DNA of 64,000 nt. It comes from Epiperipatus broadwayi. Lineage: Eukaryota > Onychophora > Udeonychophora > Euonychophora > Peripatidae. The stretch spans positions 5,982,098 through 6,046,097 of the forward strand of contig JAQFVV010000017.1 in NCBI GenBank assembly GCA_028023455.1. Reading direction: 5' to 3'. The notes below the pieces were generated by a model, which saw only the letters and a list, made by a program, of their open reading frames with translations, was not told the DNA's origin and ran no database searches. Both the position numbers and the translations under genes were made by a program. Shown piece after piece: positions 1-10,626 of this stretch (its first letter is position 1; each line of letters starts with the position of its first letter).

Positions 1-1879
1 GTAGCAAAATAAAATATCAATAAAAATTTTGAAATTTCTTTAAATTTTCCAATTACATTCAACTGTTAGTAATAGTACACAGGACATTTAGTATTTAATA
101 TTAGATGATGGAAATAGTCCAATACATAAATACAATTAAAATTCCATCATTGCAACTTTTAGGCAAATACTATCCACATGATATTAATATAATTTTATTA
201 ATATTAATGTAAGCTTTGCAATGAGAGTAGCTTTTGTTTTCTAGCAAACAAAAAAATAATTTTGGTGTATTTTTAGCTAAATTACTTTTTTTTTTAAATG
301 TTTTTCTTCCAGTTTTAGAATTACTATGGAACTAAAATGTATTTTTCCATAACAAATTTTAAGAAATCTCATTGGTAATACATATATGCTCAACTACATT
401 ACTATTTTATAATTAATTTTTACAAGATAAAAAGATAATAATGTGGGTGTCATTTGTAAAACATTTTAACATAAAACTATTCCTTTACTATAATGGCAGC
501 TGTAGTAATTTCATATGAATTATAGATTACATATTATTCTATCTGATTAATGTTGGACAATCAGTAATTCTTAATTTAAAATAATTAACATCCTTGGGGC
601 CAAAGTAGCTTTAATGAAATAAGTATTAACATCCTCTCATCTGGGTTTTTTATTTTTAAATAGTTATATGTCAAAACAAAATGGCCAGAAAAAAATTAAT
701 TTTTATTATTTCCCACATAACCAATGTTGCATTCATAAAATTAGTAAAATTATTTAAATCTAGGAATTGAGCTAAAATTTTGTTTGTTTTCAAATATTCT
801 TTGATATTAATTACAGACCTTCTTCTTATTCAAATTCAAACTCCATGTTTCACAACTATATAAAAATAAATTTATTTTTCTAAATTTAAGACCATCTTTT
901 ACATTTACCATTTTTTTCTGTCATGTAGTTTCTGACACATCTTTTTAAAAATATACATCAGTTGGTTATAATACAGTAATCATATTCATATACTTTTTGA
1001 TTATACATAAAAAGAGAAAAATCACCCTATGATTATTTTGATAACTTTTTAAAATGTTGGTGCTTTTGTAAAAGATATATGATGGAAGTTTGCCAGCATG
1101 TTTGTTTTAATTAACTATTTACAGGGGCATCAACCTTGCAAACAATATGGCTGACTACGAGCTGTTGTATTTAATATTATTTTTTAAAATATAATTCCAA
1201 AAAACAAAAGAAAATACACAAAACTACAAATGATAGTAATTAAAGGAAATTTAACATAAATACACAAATGAAAAAGCTAGTCAAAGAAAGTACAAAAGTT
1301 GCTATAAACACGGGTTCTTCAGGTTGGCAGGCAGAAATCCTTAATAGTGTGCATCATGCCCACAAAAGCATCTTCATCTTTATGCAGTCAGCACAACCAA
1401 ATTTCTGCTAAGTAGGAATCAATGTGTTATCTGCAGTTCCCCGGTGTTTTGTTTCTTCTACCACTGGAAGATCCCAAATTTTACACTAAACGTAATAAAA
1501 TGCTATGAAATAATAACATTCATAATATGTTTATGTTCATATACTATTATATATGTAAAAAAAAATTATTAATTATATGTTGTGAAATGGAATTTATAAG
1601 TTATTTAGTAATATGTTTTAAAGGTAACTGTAACTTATAATTCATTTTCTTAATATTGTTTAATTTTAATAAGTAACACATGTTTGGCAAAATATTATTG
1701 AGATAATAAATATAAACAAATAGTTGAGGCTCTTGAAAATGGATAACTAAAATAAACATGGGTGGTGAACTTCCATCGTACAGCTTCTACAAAAGTACCA
1801 AAATGTTTTTTTACATCTATAGTACATTTATATAAGAGCATTCACATACAAAGAATTAAGAATTAATGTTTGTTTATAT

Positions 1880-2245
1880 TTTGCTTGTAATGTTGGACTA
1901 TTTCCGTCATTTAGAATTGTTTAATTTCTTTAGAAAAATTCGAACTTTATTTACATTTTTCAAATACATTCAATTGTTAGTAACATCTATCAGGTTCATA
2001 CATAATGCGGTGTTTGAGTGGTATTATTCTCTCCTTTTTACGTATTGATGAGCTGACTAGTCAGGCTACCAACACCTGAAAAAAAGATAAGACTGAAGCC
2101 GCTCAAAACATTGTCCTATGTACGAACCTGTCAGCTATTACTAATAATTGAATGTATTTGAAAAGCTTAAAGTTTGAATTTTTCTAAAGACATTTAACAA
2201 TTAATTCTTGATAGTGAAAATAGCCCAATAAGTTATTACAAATTT
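1880..2245. repeat. Foldback element, about 160-bp arms
   Basis: The left arm (about 1880-2040) and right arm (about 2081-2245) are inverted copies with many small differences. Both contain tctttagaaaaattc then a tcaaatacattcaatt block. The spacer is about 40 bp. A related single-arm fragment lies at about 30-130. No open frame and no clear target duplication were seen. Probably a non-autonomous foldback/MITE. Confidence 0.7.
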
Positions 2246-2294
2246 AGGTATTTAAATTAAACATAACTCAATGTACAATGTATACATAAACAAA

Positions 2295-2815
2295 GGTTGC
2301 AAATTACTCCCCACAACAGGCTGTGAATTAAAAGCAGTCTAAATTTTGAACAAAGGATCAAGAATAGAATGAATCGAACTCTGATTTTTATAAGCATACC
2401 TTTGTCAATATTGTTGGTAATCCAGAATGAAATTAATTTTTCAACAAGATGATCCTGTTTAGAGAGCTTTTAATTCATAGCCCAGGGAAACTGATTTACT
2501 CTCTTTGTTTACATATACATTGAGAAATATTTAAAGTTTACATGTTAAATCTTATTTAATTATTGCAATCAAGGGGTTAAGAGATTGTGTCTCCAGCCTT
2601 ATATAATCAATTATGACTTTAATAACTTTTACATGCACACTCCATATGCCTGATAAATTAATTTCCCACCCTGAATTACCAACAATGTTGACAAAAGTAT
2701 GCTTATAAATATCAGAGCTCCAAGAATAGGCGGATTCGTTCTATTATTAATTCTTTGTTCAATATGCAGAATGTTTTAAACTTATAGCCTGAGGTGGTGA
2801 TTTACCCCCTTCATT
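2295..2815. repeat. Foldback element with long arms
   Basis: The left arm at about 2295-2450 pairs with the right arm at about 2640-2815. The best-paired block is ataagcatacctttgtca on the left against the inverted tgacaaaagtatgcttat on the right. Outer ends share an AAATTACTCCCC/GGTGATTTACCCCC theme. The same end theme recurs at 4395-4530, so it is a dispersed family. Confidence 0.7.
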
Positions 2816-3146
2816 TACATAAATTTAGAAATTGTATTTAACAAATGAAAAAGTATTCTAACATTATAGACAACATGAAATAGCTTTTAAATAGCCCTTT
2901 TCAGGTGATGATGGGTTTGTTGTCTGAATAGCTAGGATACTGAAAAGTTATTTTAGTATTTTAAAGGCCAACTATCTGGAAAAAAATCCAGTATGATTGG
3001 AACCTGAAAAAAAAGTTCAGGTTTTATCCAATCAGGATTTGAATATGGTCATGTGTACAGTATGCAGATGTGTTATCCCTACACTGTAAAACCTCCATTT
3101 TAACATATATATGTAATATTAATTTTAAAAAATCATTAATATAGGC

Positions 3147-4328
3147 CAGGAGTGTCCAAGACATTGACTGCGTAATTTCTTTTTTTTATAAAATTTGCAT
3201 CTAATTTATTTTAATATAATTCTAAAACAATAATTATTTTTTATTGAATTTTTTAAAAAAAATTCAGGACCAGATTTAGAAAATAATTATTTATAGGTAA
3301 TTTAAAACTGTAATTTAATAAAGGGGCTGAGGTAACTTAATCTTTTGTCTGATAAATTTTCTTATTAGTCAGATTAAGTAAAAAATTTGAGTGATTTGAT
3401 TCATGAAATACGGATCTAGCCAGTTTCTTTTCTGAAATATATTGACATACAATAATCAGAATTGTTTTAATTTAGCTTCTAAAAATTGAACTATTTTACA
3501 TTCAAATTGGTTAAATGTAACAAAAAAATGTAAAATAGATGCTAATATTTAAAGAAAAAACATATGGAAAATAGCCTGCAGTAAAACAAAGGAATTATAT
3601 TTCAACCAATCACTATGCGACATCGCTGATTATTCACTTCTGTTGTCCTTTTTTCATCTAAAATTAAATATTTTAAATAAAAATCTAAATCTAGCCATAT
3701 TATTACTCAATATAGTGTAAAAAGTAATCATAAAATCTATAAATATTTATGAAAAATAGTTGTGTTTTAGCTATCACCCAATGTTATTGATATGCAAATA
3801 GCAGTCAATGCTATTCACTTGTCTTGAATAGCGGTCAAGTGCTATTCACTTTCCCTTAATTATTATTCTTGTAAAATTTAAAATTTTTTGAATTAAACTT
3901 TACATTCATAATTAAGTTTTATATTAATTATGAATGTAAACAATTATGAGAAATATATTTATTTATGTTCAAAATACGAAAGCATAAAACATTTTGGTTA
4001 GATTTCTGACTATGATAGTTAGAAATGCTTGGAGAACAATAGGCAAAGTTGACAGTCAGTGTTTTGTGGCACTTTATAAGGGAAAAATGGGGGACTATAT
4101 ATAATAGACTACAATCAGAAATTGATTTTTTGCAAAAAATACTGCCAATAGAAGACTGATAAAGCTACAAATTTACAATAAAATAAGTATAAAATAGTGA
4201 AATACGACCAAAAATGGCACAAAATTTTTCTGGTTTCCAGTTTGAAGTCCTGAAAAAAACATAGTTGCCCTCAGATATGCTTTCACCAAAAAAATTACCC
4301 ACAATGTCTAAAAGTTTGGCCACCCCTG
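3147..4328. mobile_element. Old hAT-like element, 1.18 kb, with TSD
   Basis: Left end CAGGAGTGTCCAAGACATTG; the right end, read on the minus strand, is CAGGGGTGGCCAAAC. Both have the CAGGGGTG-CCAA style of hAT terminal repeats. The flanking octamers are ATATAGGC (3139-3146) and ACATAGGC (4329-4336), 7 of 8 alike, fitting the 8-bp duplication that hAT elements make. I could not find a readable transposase; minus-strand frames near 4165-4330 are open by chance or are decayed. Age is inferred from the divergence of the two ends. Confidence 0.7.
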
Positions 4329-4639
4329 ACATAGGCCATAAATTTTGCATATATATATATGTCGATATGCAAATATATGTATGTACATGATATATAAACA
4401 AAGGAAGTAAATCAACATTTGCGCTATGAATTAAAGCACTCTAAAGGTTGAGCCAAGTCTTAAAAATAGTTATCATTTATACTGTTTTTAAGTCGTAATC
4501 TGAGGGAGGGTGATTTACTCCACTTATATATATGTTGAACTATGTTTAATTTAATGTATACATGATATATGAGTATACCTATATATTGTTATAATTATAA
4601 ATATTGCTTTTAGAAAATCCATACAAATTTTATACCCAC

Positions 4640-4730
4640 CTGATTAAGTAAATACAAAGGGAGCCACATATATATGCAGTAACGAACAATTTTAAGACAA
4701 AAAACTGCAATGGCAACTTCAGGTAACATC
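4640..4730 (-). CDS. SLC37-like transporter, exon F (TM7)
   Basis: 91 nt; the first G completes a proline codon with exon E, then 30 codons and a phase-0 end. Acceptor TTTACTTTTTAG, donor GTGGGTAT. The peptide starts MLPEVAIAVFCLKIVRYCIY and ends MWLPLYLLNQ. SLC37 proteins carry P-G-V-x-x-x-x-L-x-x-x-x-K-L/I-V-x-Y-x-x-x-x-W-L-P-L/F-Y-L at TM7, so the K-I-V-x-Y and W-L-P-L-Y residues are strong marks of the family. The remaining five helices and the C-terminus should follow in exons to the left. I searched 1-4600 on the minus strand for the expected G-G-I-x-G helix and did not find it, so the next exon is probably outside the window. Confidence 0.9.
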
Positions 4731-5617
4731 CTAAAAAGTAAATTTATTAAAAATATAAATAAATTCAAAATTAGTGCTATTTTCAAACATGCACGCACAT
4801 TACATGGAAGCAATACTAATTATTTTGATAAACCTGTAAATAAATTATTAACGTTACTGTGATAATTCAAAAACTAAATTCTCAAAAAACTATGATTAGA
4901 AAAAAGTGTAAGTTATTTGCAAAAATGAATCTTTGGGAATCTAATTTGTGAATTATTGTATTAGCATTTTCAAGCCTAGTTGATCTATGAATAGATTTAG
5001 ATAAGCAAAGATAAGTTAAAAATAAAAAAAATCTATAGAATCTAAGGATTCTTTTACAATTTAATTCTCAATGCTATACATTAATTTCTTAGCCTTTTGG
5101 TTACGACCAATAACTATATACTAATTGGCTATCCCATTCTAAAAAACCAGTTTCTGAACTCATGACCAATAGTGCTAGGAACTTAGGTCACATGATAAGT
5201 CTTTAGACCATTCTGTAGACCACAGACGCCATACACTACTCTTAAATATAATGCAGTTAGGGAACTGCATCTTCTGTGACATCAAATAATTAAGTCATAA
5301 ACATGGTAACGAAGCATTTTCAGGATTTAGTGGTCTTCAGTACTTAATCCTAAGTAACAGAAAAGAGAGAATAATCAAGATAATTGACATTGCCGTCTTC
5401 TTTGAAACTGATTAGGAGGCATTCATGTCATCTCAGAAAAGAGAAAAATATGAAAATTGCAATTGTTTTTCAAATGGAGACCCACAAAGATAGTGTTCTT
5501 ATTAACTTGGGTAATGGAAAGTGTTATAATTAGCCTAGGCATAAAATGATTGCCTCATTGTTTGTAGGAGTGGAGAAAATTATTTCAAGCATATTACTGA
5601 CAATGTCTGAGGCAATA

Positions 5618-6055
5618 TTTGATTATTATCACTATATATATTAGTGTTTTGGGTTTATTTTAAAGTATTTTTTAATTTTCAATGTTCACCTCTTTTTCTT
5701 TTCCCACACTTTTTTTCCATAGTACAACCTTTGGCTATTTAATGTGACGTTATAACTCAATGTTTGATTTATAGCATTATAGTTTTTAAATATTGTTTTT
5801 TACAATTATAATATTGATTTAGTATATAGCGTTAATAGACCGGACTGAGATTTTTAAAATAGCATTTATTATTTTTCTAGTGATCACTATATTTTAAAGG
5901 GTTTTGTAAATATTGCAATGTTTGATTATGACTATATATATATAAATTAGCATTTTTGGTTTATTTTAAAGTATTTTTTAATTTTCAATGTCACCTCTTT
6001 TTCTTTTCCCGCACTTTTTTTTGATAGTAGCACCTTAGGCTATTTAAAGTGACGT
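5618..6055. repeat. Tandem-like duplication of a 130-bp block
   Basis: Bases about 5618-5755 and 5930-6055 share a tttattttaaagtatttttt block, then attttcaatg, cacctctttttcttttcc, and end in gctattta-gtgacgtt. A weaker third relative of the end (cctcaggctttttat) follows at about 6065-6130. No coding potential was seen. Confidence 0.7.
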
Positions 6056-6769
6056 TTTCTCGCCATTTTTTAAGTGAAGTCCCTTCCCACCACCTTTTTT
6101 AATTATAGTGCCTCAGGCTTTTTATTTTTTTTTTTGAAAAATGAGTGTTTTTAGTCGATGACATTTATCGCTTGCATGTGCCAGCAGTGTTTTTGGGTGT
6201 TTCCAAATTCAAAATGGCCACCAAGCGCATACTATGTCAGCACCCATTTATTAAACTAGAGATTGTCTCTAGCCCAGATATAAATTTGAAATCTCAGTTA
6301 AAGATTAATATATCTGATTTCTTAATTAAACACATGCACATGGAGTTATTCATATTTATCTTTCACACATATAATATTATAAATGGATTAAATAATATCC
6401 ACACCACCACCCATTATTTTCAAATCATATAAATAAAAATATAATAAAAGACAAATGACTCCCAAGATGCATTTCACAACAAACCAACTCTCATCAGTGG
6501 CTCAGGCCAATCTTTTTTCATTAAACACAACTCTGAAAGTACAAATCTATTTCAAAATACTTCTTGAGTTCCATAACTTCTTTGGTTGTTTTAATGAAAG
6601 ATTATAATGTCACATGAACTTCACTTCTCTACTAATAAATTTTAAAATGTACAATATGTACCTGAAAATTAAACAATGTTCCTAAAAGTGATGTTTTACT
6701 AGTTCTTGTTTATGGATTGAGACATAATAGAAGAGCAATTGAGCCTTCAGACCACTCAACAAAGTATAA

Positions 6770-7030
6770 AAAGGGATATGTTAAGAGTAATGAGATAAAA
6801 ATATAGATGAGAGCAAACAAATGGGTATCATTGATGTCAATGAAATAATTAAAAAATGATGCACTTGGGTTGGATATATTGCTAGAAGGAATGATAATAA
6901 ATGAATAGTTGAAGTTTAAATTTTATCCCAAAGGATTGAAATATCTAGAAAAAGATGACATGTATGAAGGATAGATGAAATAAGAAAGTTTGCTGGTGTG
7001 TTGTGGAAAAGCTATGGATCAGAGTAATTG
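6770..7030 (+). pseudogene. RTE-like LINE, 3' coding fragment
   Basis: Frameshifted plus-strand reading resembles the C-terminus of RTE/BovB-type reverse transcriptases. That region usually reads G-H-I-x-R-R-x-D-x-R-W-T-x-x-V-L-x-W-x-P-R, a basic R-G-R-P-x-x-R-W segment, then D-x-x-K-x-A-G. Here the pieces ggatatattgctagaagg, aaattttatccca and gatgaaataagaaagtttgc follow the same order (RKFAG/C-like end). Many stops and shifts; a short dead fragment. Confidence 0.5.
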
Positions 7031-7220
7031 GCTTAAATTTGATGAATTCTTCATTCTACAGTGGATTGATAATGGTTGTAAATGATGATGATTTTTTGCA
7101 ATCCTCATGTTTATTATTATTTTCTCAATATCTAACATTAATAAACTTCCTAAATACAATACTTAAGTGCAACCTGGTGATTAATTGCTTCCTAAATTAA
7201 CTCCCTTTTCTCCACTTATA

Positions 7221-8465
7221 AAAGGGCAAGTCAAAAATGGTCCAGTCATTACATTAAAAACATTCTTATGGCTTGTCTTATCTGTGTTTTCTCTACAAGT
7301 TCACTGTTTGACCAATCACTGCTATGCAAATTTATACATAAGTTCAAATGTCTGCAGTTCAGGAAACAATGAGTGCCTCAGTTGTGATTTGCATGAAAGA
7401 AAAGTAGTATGCAGTGATTACTTTTTTGTGGCCCAAGGTATACCTGGTGCTGATTCTTATCAAATACTTGACACACAGTATGGAGAAAGTGTTTTATTGT
7501 GAATCAGGGCATGGATGGAGAAGTTTAAAAAAAGTTGCAGTGTCATCCATGAAGAAATTGGAAGCCCATCCATCTCCATGACTGATAACATTGAGCACGC
7601 ATGTAAACTAATTTGATTGAATACAGTGGATCATGTGTGAATCATTTGAAATCAATCATGCATCTGACTGCAATAATTGATGATAGAATGGGATTTAAAA
7701 AAGTTTGAGTAAGATAGGTACTGAAACAGCTAATGGAAGAGCACAATATAAGACACTGAACATCTGCAAACAAAATTTGAACTAATACTCTTAGGAAGGT
7801 GAAAGTTTTTTAAAAGAATCATTACTGGTGATGAGATGTGAATTTGCCACTTTGAGCCCAAGAAAAAGCAGAGTACAGTCTGGAAACATCCTCATTTGCT
7901 GATCAAGAAAAAGGTTAAGGTCACCTCAGCTGGAAAATTGATGCTTAGTTTTCTGGGATTCTTAAAAGATCAATATTGAAACATTATCAAAAAAAAGGTT
8001 CAATAATCAAAAGTATTTGTTAGAGTGAGATGCTCGATGAAGAGCTGAAATATAAAATTCAGACAAAATGCAGAGAACGGTTATCCAATAATGTTGTATA
8101 GCTGCATTACAATGCATGTGTGTACTGTTGTCATTCAAAATACTTCATTTTGAGATTTTTCGAGCGATCTCCATATAGTCTGAGCTTCCCCCATTCAATC
8201 GGCATGTTTAATCCCTGAATCATTGTAAGAAGCTCTAAGAGGATGAAGATTTACATCTATCAAGAGATGAAGACAACTGTGCATCCATGACTTGCAGGTC
8301 AGTCTAAAATATTTTTAATGAGAGAATTGGGAAATCTTGATGACAGATGATGAAGTGTTGAAAAGCAGAAAGGATATGTCAAAAAAAAGATGTATTTATC
8401 TTTTCTGAATGTTGATTAAAATAAATTCTACAGTCAGGGTGTGGATAATTTTTGACTCATCACTG
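7221..8465 (+). pseudogene. Full-length but decayed mariner element
   Basis: Size (about 1.25 kb), TA dinucleotides on both sides (7219-7220 and 8466-8467) and end repeats that share GTCAAAAAT after 9 bases fit a mariner. The coding strand is plus and is full of stops and shifts. Still readable pieces are IITGDEM, HFEPKKKQSTVWKHPH, and TSAGKLMLSF, the region around the first catalytic aspartate of mariner transposases and the stretch after it. The segment expected to hold H-D-N-A-R-P-H reads LHYNACV, so the second catalytic aspartate is lost. The Y-S-P-D-L-A-P-x-D region is also altered (SPYSLSFPHS). Not able to make active enzyme. Confidence 0.8.
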
Positions 8466-8561
8466 TATGAGAAATAATGAACCAGAAATGTTCTGAATTA
8501 AATTTAGTAATGAAAGTAACAGAGGAGTTTTTAAATTTGAATCTAGTCACTCGTAAACATG

Positions 8562-8950
8562 TTTTGGTGGCATAATTGGTAGAGCATCCGACTTAGGATC
8601 AGGATTCTAGTGTTTGCAGGTTTGGTGTTCAAACGTATGAACTCCCAAACAATATAGCCATGGGTTTTTTTTTACCTTGCATGATTTGGCATAGTTGGTA
8701 GAGCATCCAATTCGAGATCTAGAGGTCCCAGGACTGATTCTGGTGCTTGCAGGCCTAGCGTTCAAAACTTCTGACTGGTGCTTGCAGACCTAGCATTCAA
8801 AACTTCTGACTCACAAGCAATAAAGCCAATGCCTTTTTGCCCTGAACAATTTGGGACAGTAGGTAAATAAAGTGTCTATCTTGGGATCGGGAGGTCCCAC
8901 GATCAATTCTGGCAATCACAGATCTGGCACTCAAACTTCTTATGAAATCG
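8562..8950 (+). repeat. Cluster of three tandem tRNA-like SINE units
   Basis: Three related units begin near 8562, 8680 and 8845. Each has a box-A-like ggcataattggtagagcat region, a gatc-aggtccc-gattc region where a tRNA box B would be, and a common tail (cttgcaggtttggtgttcaaa / cttctgactca). The second unit carries a short repeat of its own tail. A fourth relative is at 19855-19935. tRNA-derived SINEs are the family knowledge behind the call; none looks like an intact tRNA. Confidence 0.65.
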
Positions 8951-9799
8951 CAAGATTAGAAAACTATCAAGCATATACTTATATATAGAAAGAGCATTTT
9001 GACCCTGAATTTTTGCTGTAATTTTTTTTACTGAGAATTGTTTTTTTTTTATTACAGTATTACAAGATACAGGTTTGTTTTTTTATAATCAAAATTTCAA
9101 CTTGCCTCTTTAATCCCATAATGCATCAAGTTCGACTTACGCATCATAACTTGGTCATTTTTGCTTTGTCTTTAAAACAAAAGTTGAATGTAATGAATAG
9201 CTACATGCCATATAAAAAGAAATTAACTACAAATTTAATGTGCAACCTGTATCTATGTTTGGGGTGTACATGATTGCATAGAAATATTATTTATATAAAA
9301 AAATAATATGTATATCCGCAAAAAATATTTAACAAGTAGTATGGCATATAAAAGCAATTTACCCACTGACGAAGAAGCTGCAAAAACAAGTAGTATGGAA
9401 GCTTTTAAAAACGTTAAGAATAAGTTCTGCCAAACTGATTAGTATTAGCAGAATATCATCACTAGAACATCATAATGTGTATCTTTCTTCTGAACTACCC
9501 TTCTTACATTTTCGTTCTTTCACCCTCCATAATGATCTGATGAAAGTTAAATCTAAATCCTGGATTAGTAAAAAGTTTGTAACTTAGAGAATCCCTCATG
9601 AATTCAGAAGTTCACCAGATCAAGAAAACAACTCTTTAATATATACTGAATAATATAAATTGGCTACTAAATATGCCAAAAAAGTAAGAAATATAACTGC
9701 TCTTTTTGGTCTCTAGCTAAAGTGATAATGAAATTTTTTGACCTCAGATTTTTTTAAACTATAGAATGCCAAAGACAATGGACTTCCTATCTCCTACCT

Positions 9800-10167
9800 C
9801 AGGGGTCCCCAACCTTTCTGCACTTAAGAGCACATTCTATAATACCGGCCAGGTGGCGGGCACCATTTATTTTTTCAATGTAAATTTATTGTTGGATATT
9901 GTTAATAATACACATAATGTACAAAAAAATATTTATTTCAAAAATAAAATTTTAACATATGATTAACATTTATATTTTTACACTGTAAAAGTACAGTATG
10001 CTCTACAATTTGATTACAATATAATACAATAATTTAGAAGAAATTTTAAAAATTAAATTTATTTGTATTAGATAAATAATTTTTTATCGTGTTCGGATAG
10101 CAGCGAGTACACGTAAAATGGTCTGCGGGCACCATGGTGCCCACGGGCATAGGGTTGGGGACCCCTG
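9800..10167. mobile_element. hAT MITE, copy 1 (368 bp)
   Basis: Perfect 15-bp terminal inverted repeats, CAGGGGTCCCCAACC at the left and GGTTGGGGACCCCTG at the right. It is flanked by a perfect 8-bp direct repeat TCCTACCT (9792-9799 and 10168-10175). The 8-bp duplication and the CAGGGGT end are hallmarks of the hAT superfamily. The interior is AT-rich with GC-rich subterminal blocks (ggccaggtggcgggcacc, gcgggcacc). No coding sequence. A second copy lies at 23162-23584. Confidence 0.93.
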
Positions 10168-10416
10168 TCCTACCTGTTAATAATTTTTCAGCATTCTTAT
10201 TTTTTTCAGTCCATATATTTCCCTGAAAACTTAGTCCTACATCCAAACAATTTTCTAAATTAAAACTTTTCATCATCAAATGAAAAATTATTATATTGAA
10301 TTAGTGACAAATTAATTTCTCCTATCTAAATTATACAAAAATAATGTACTATATTAAAATTAAACTGTTCTAAAATGAAAATCTTTCTTATTGCAATGCC
10401 AAATCCATATAATATT

Positions 10417-10626
10417 AATATCATTTATGTACTTTATTACTTTTTACAATGCTTTTTACAACACACTATTGACGTTTTCGATTGCCCCAGCAATCTTCTT
10501 CAGAACTTCTATTTGTATTCTCAAATATAAATGGAAGTTCTGAAGAAGATTGCTGGGGCAATCAAAACCATCAATAGTATGTTGCAAAAAGTATTGTAAA
10601 AAGTAATAAAGAACATAAATGATATT
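10417..10626. repeat. Near-perfect 210-bp hairpin
   Basis: Arms of about 90 bp (10417-10510 and 10534-10626) are almost perfectly inverted, around a short loop near 10511-10533. The arms contain agttctgaagaagattgctg followed by gggcaatc on the plus strand and its complement. Each arm carries a hammerhead-like core (see findings). A single-stranded copy would fold into one long rod. Confidence 0.85.

Larger units (their letters stand above)
1..4639. other. Intron/flank downstream of exon F
   Basis: No coding exon could be supported. Contents: a 5' fragment (about 30-130) related to the foldback at 1880-2245, an inverted pair (1051-1123 against 1737-1808) around a GC-richer patch at 1310-1480, foldbacks at 1880-2245 and 2295-2815, and the hAT-like element 3147-4328. 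Bases 4395-4530 repeat the outer end motif of the 2295-2815 foldback (a gtaaatca...ctatgaattaaagcactct block and an inverted gtgatttactcc block). The GC-richer patch on the minus strand reads HKDEDAFVGMMHTIKDFCLP in one frame but is broken by stops in all frames. Confidence 0.6.

Noticed and set aside
4165-4401. 78-codon minus-strand ORF
   Set aside because: It crosses the end of the hAT-like element and runs into AT repeats; the reading is not protein-like.
7185-7502. 105-codon plus-strand ORF at the start of the mariner
   Set aside because: It begins outside the element and reads through its terminal repeat and leader; no mariner motif in that frame.
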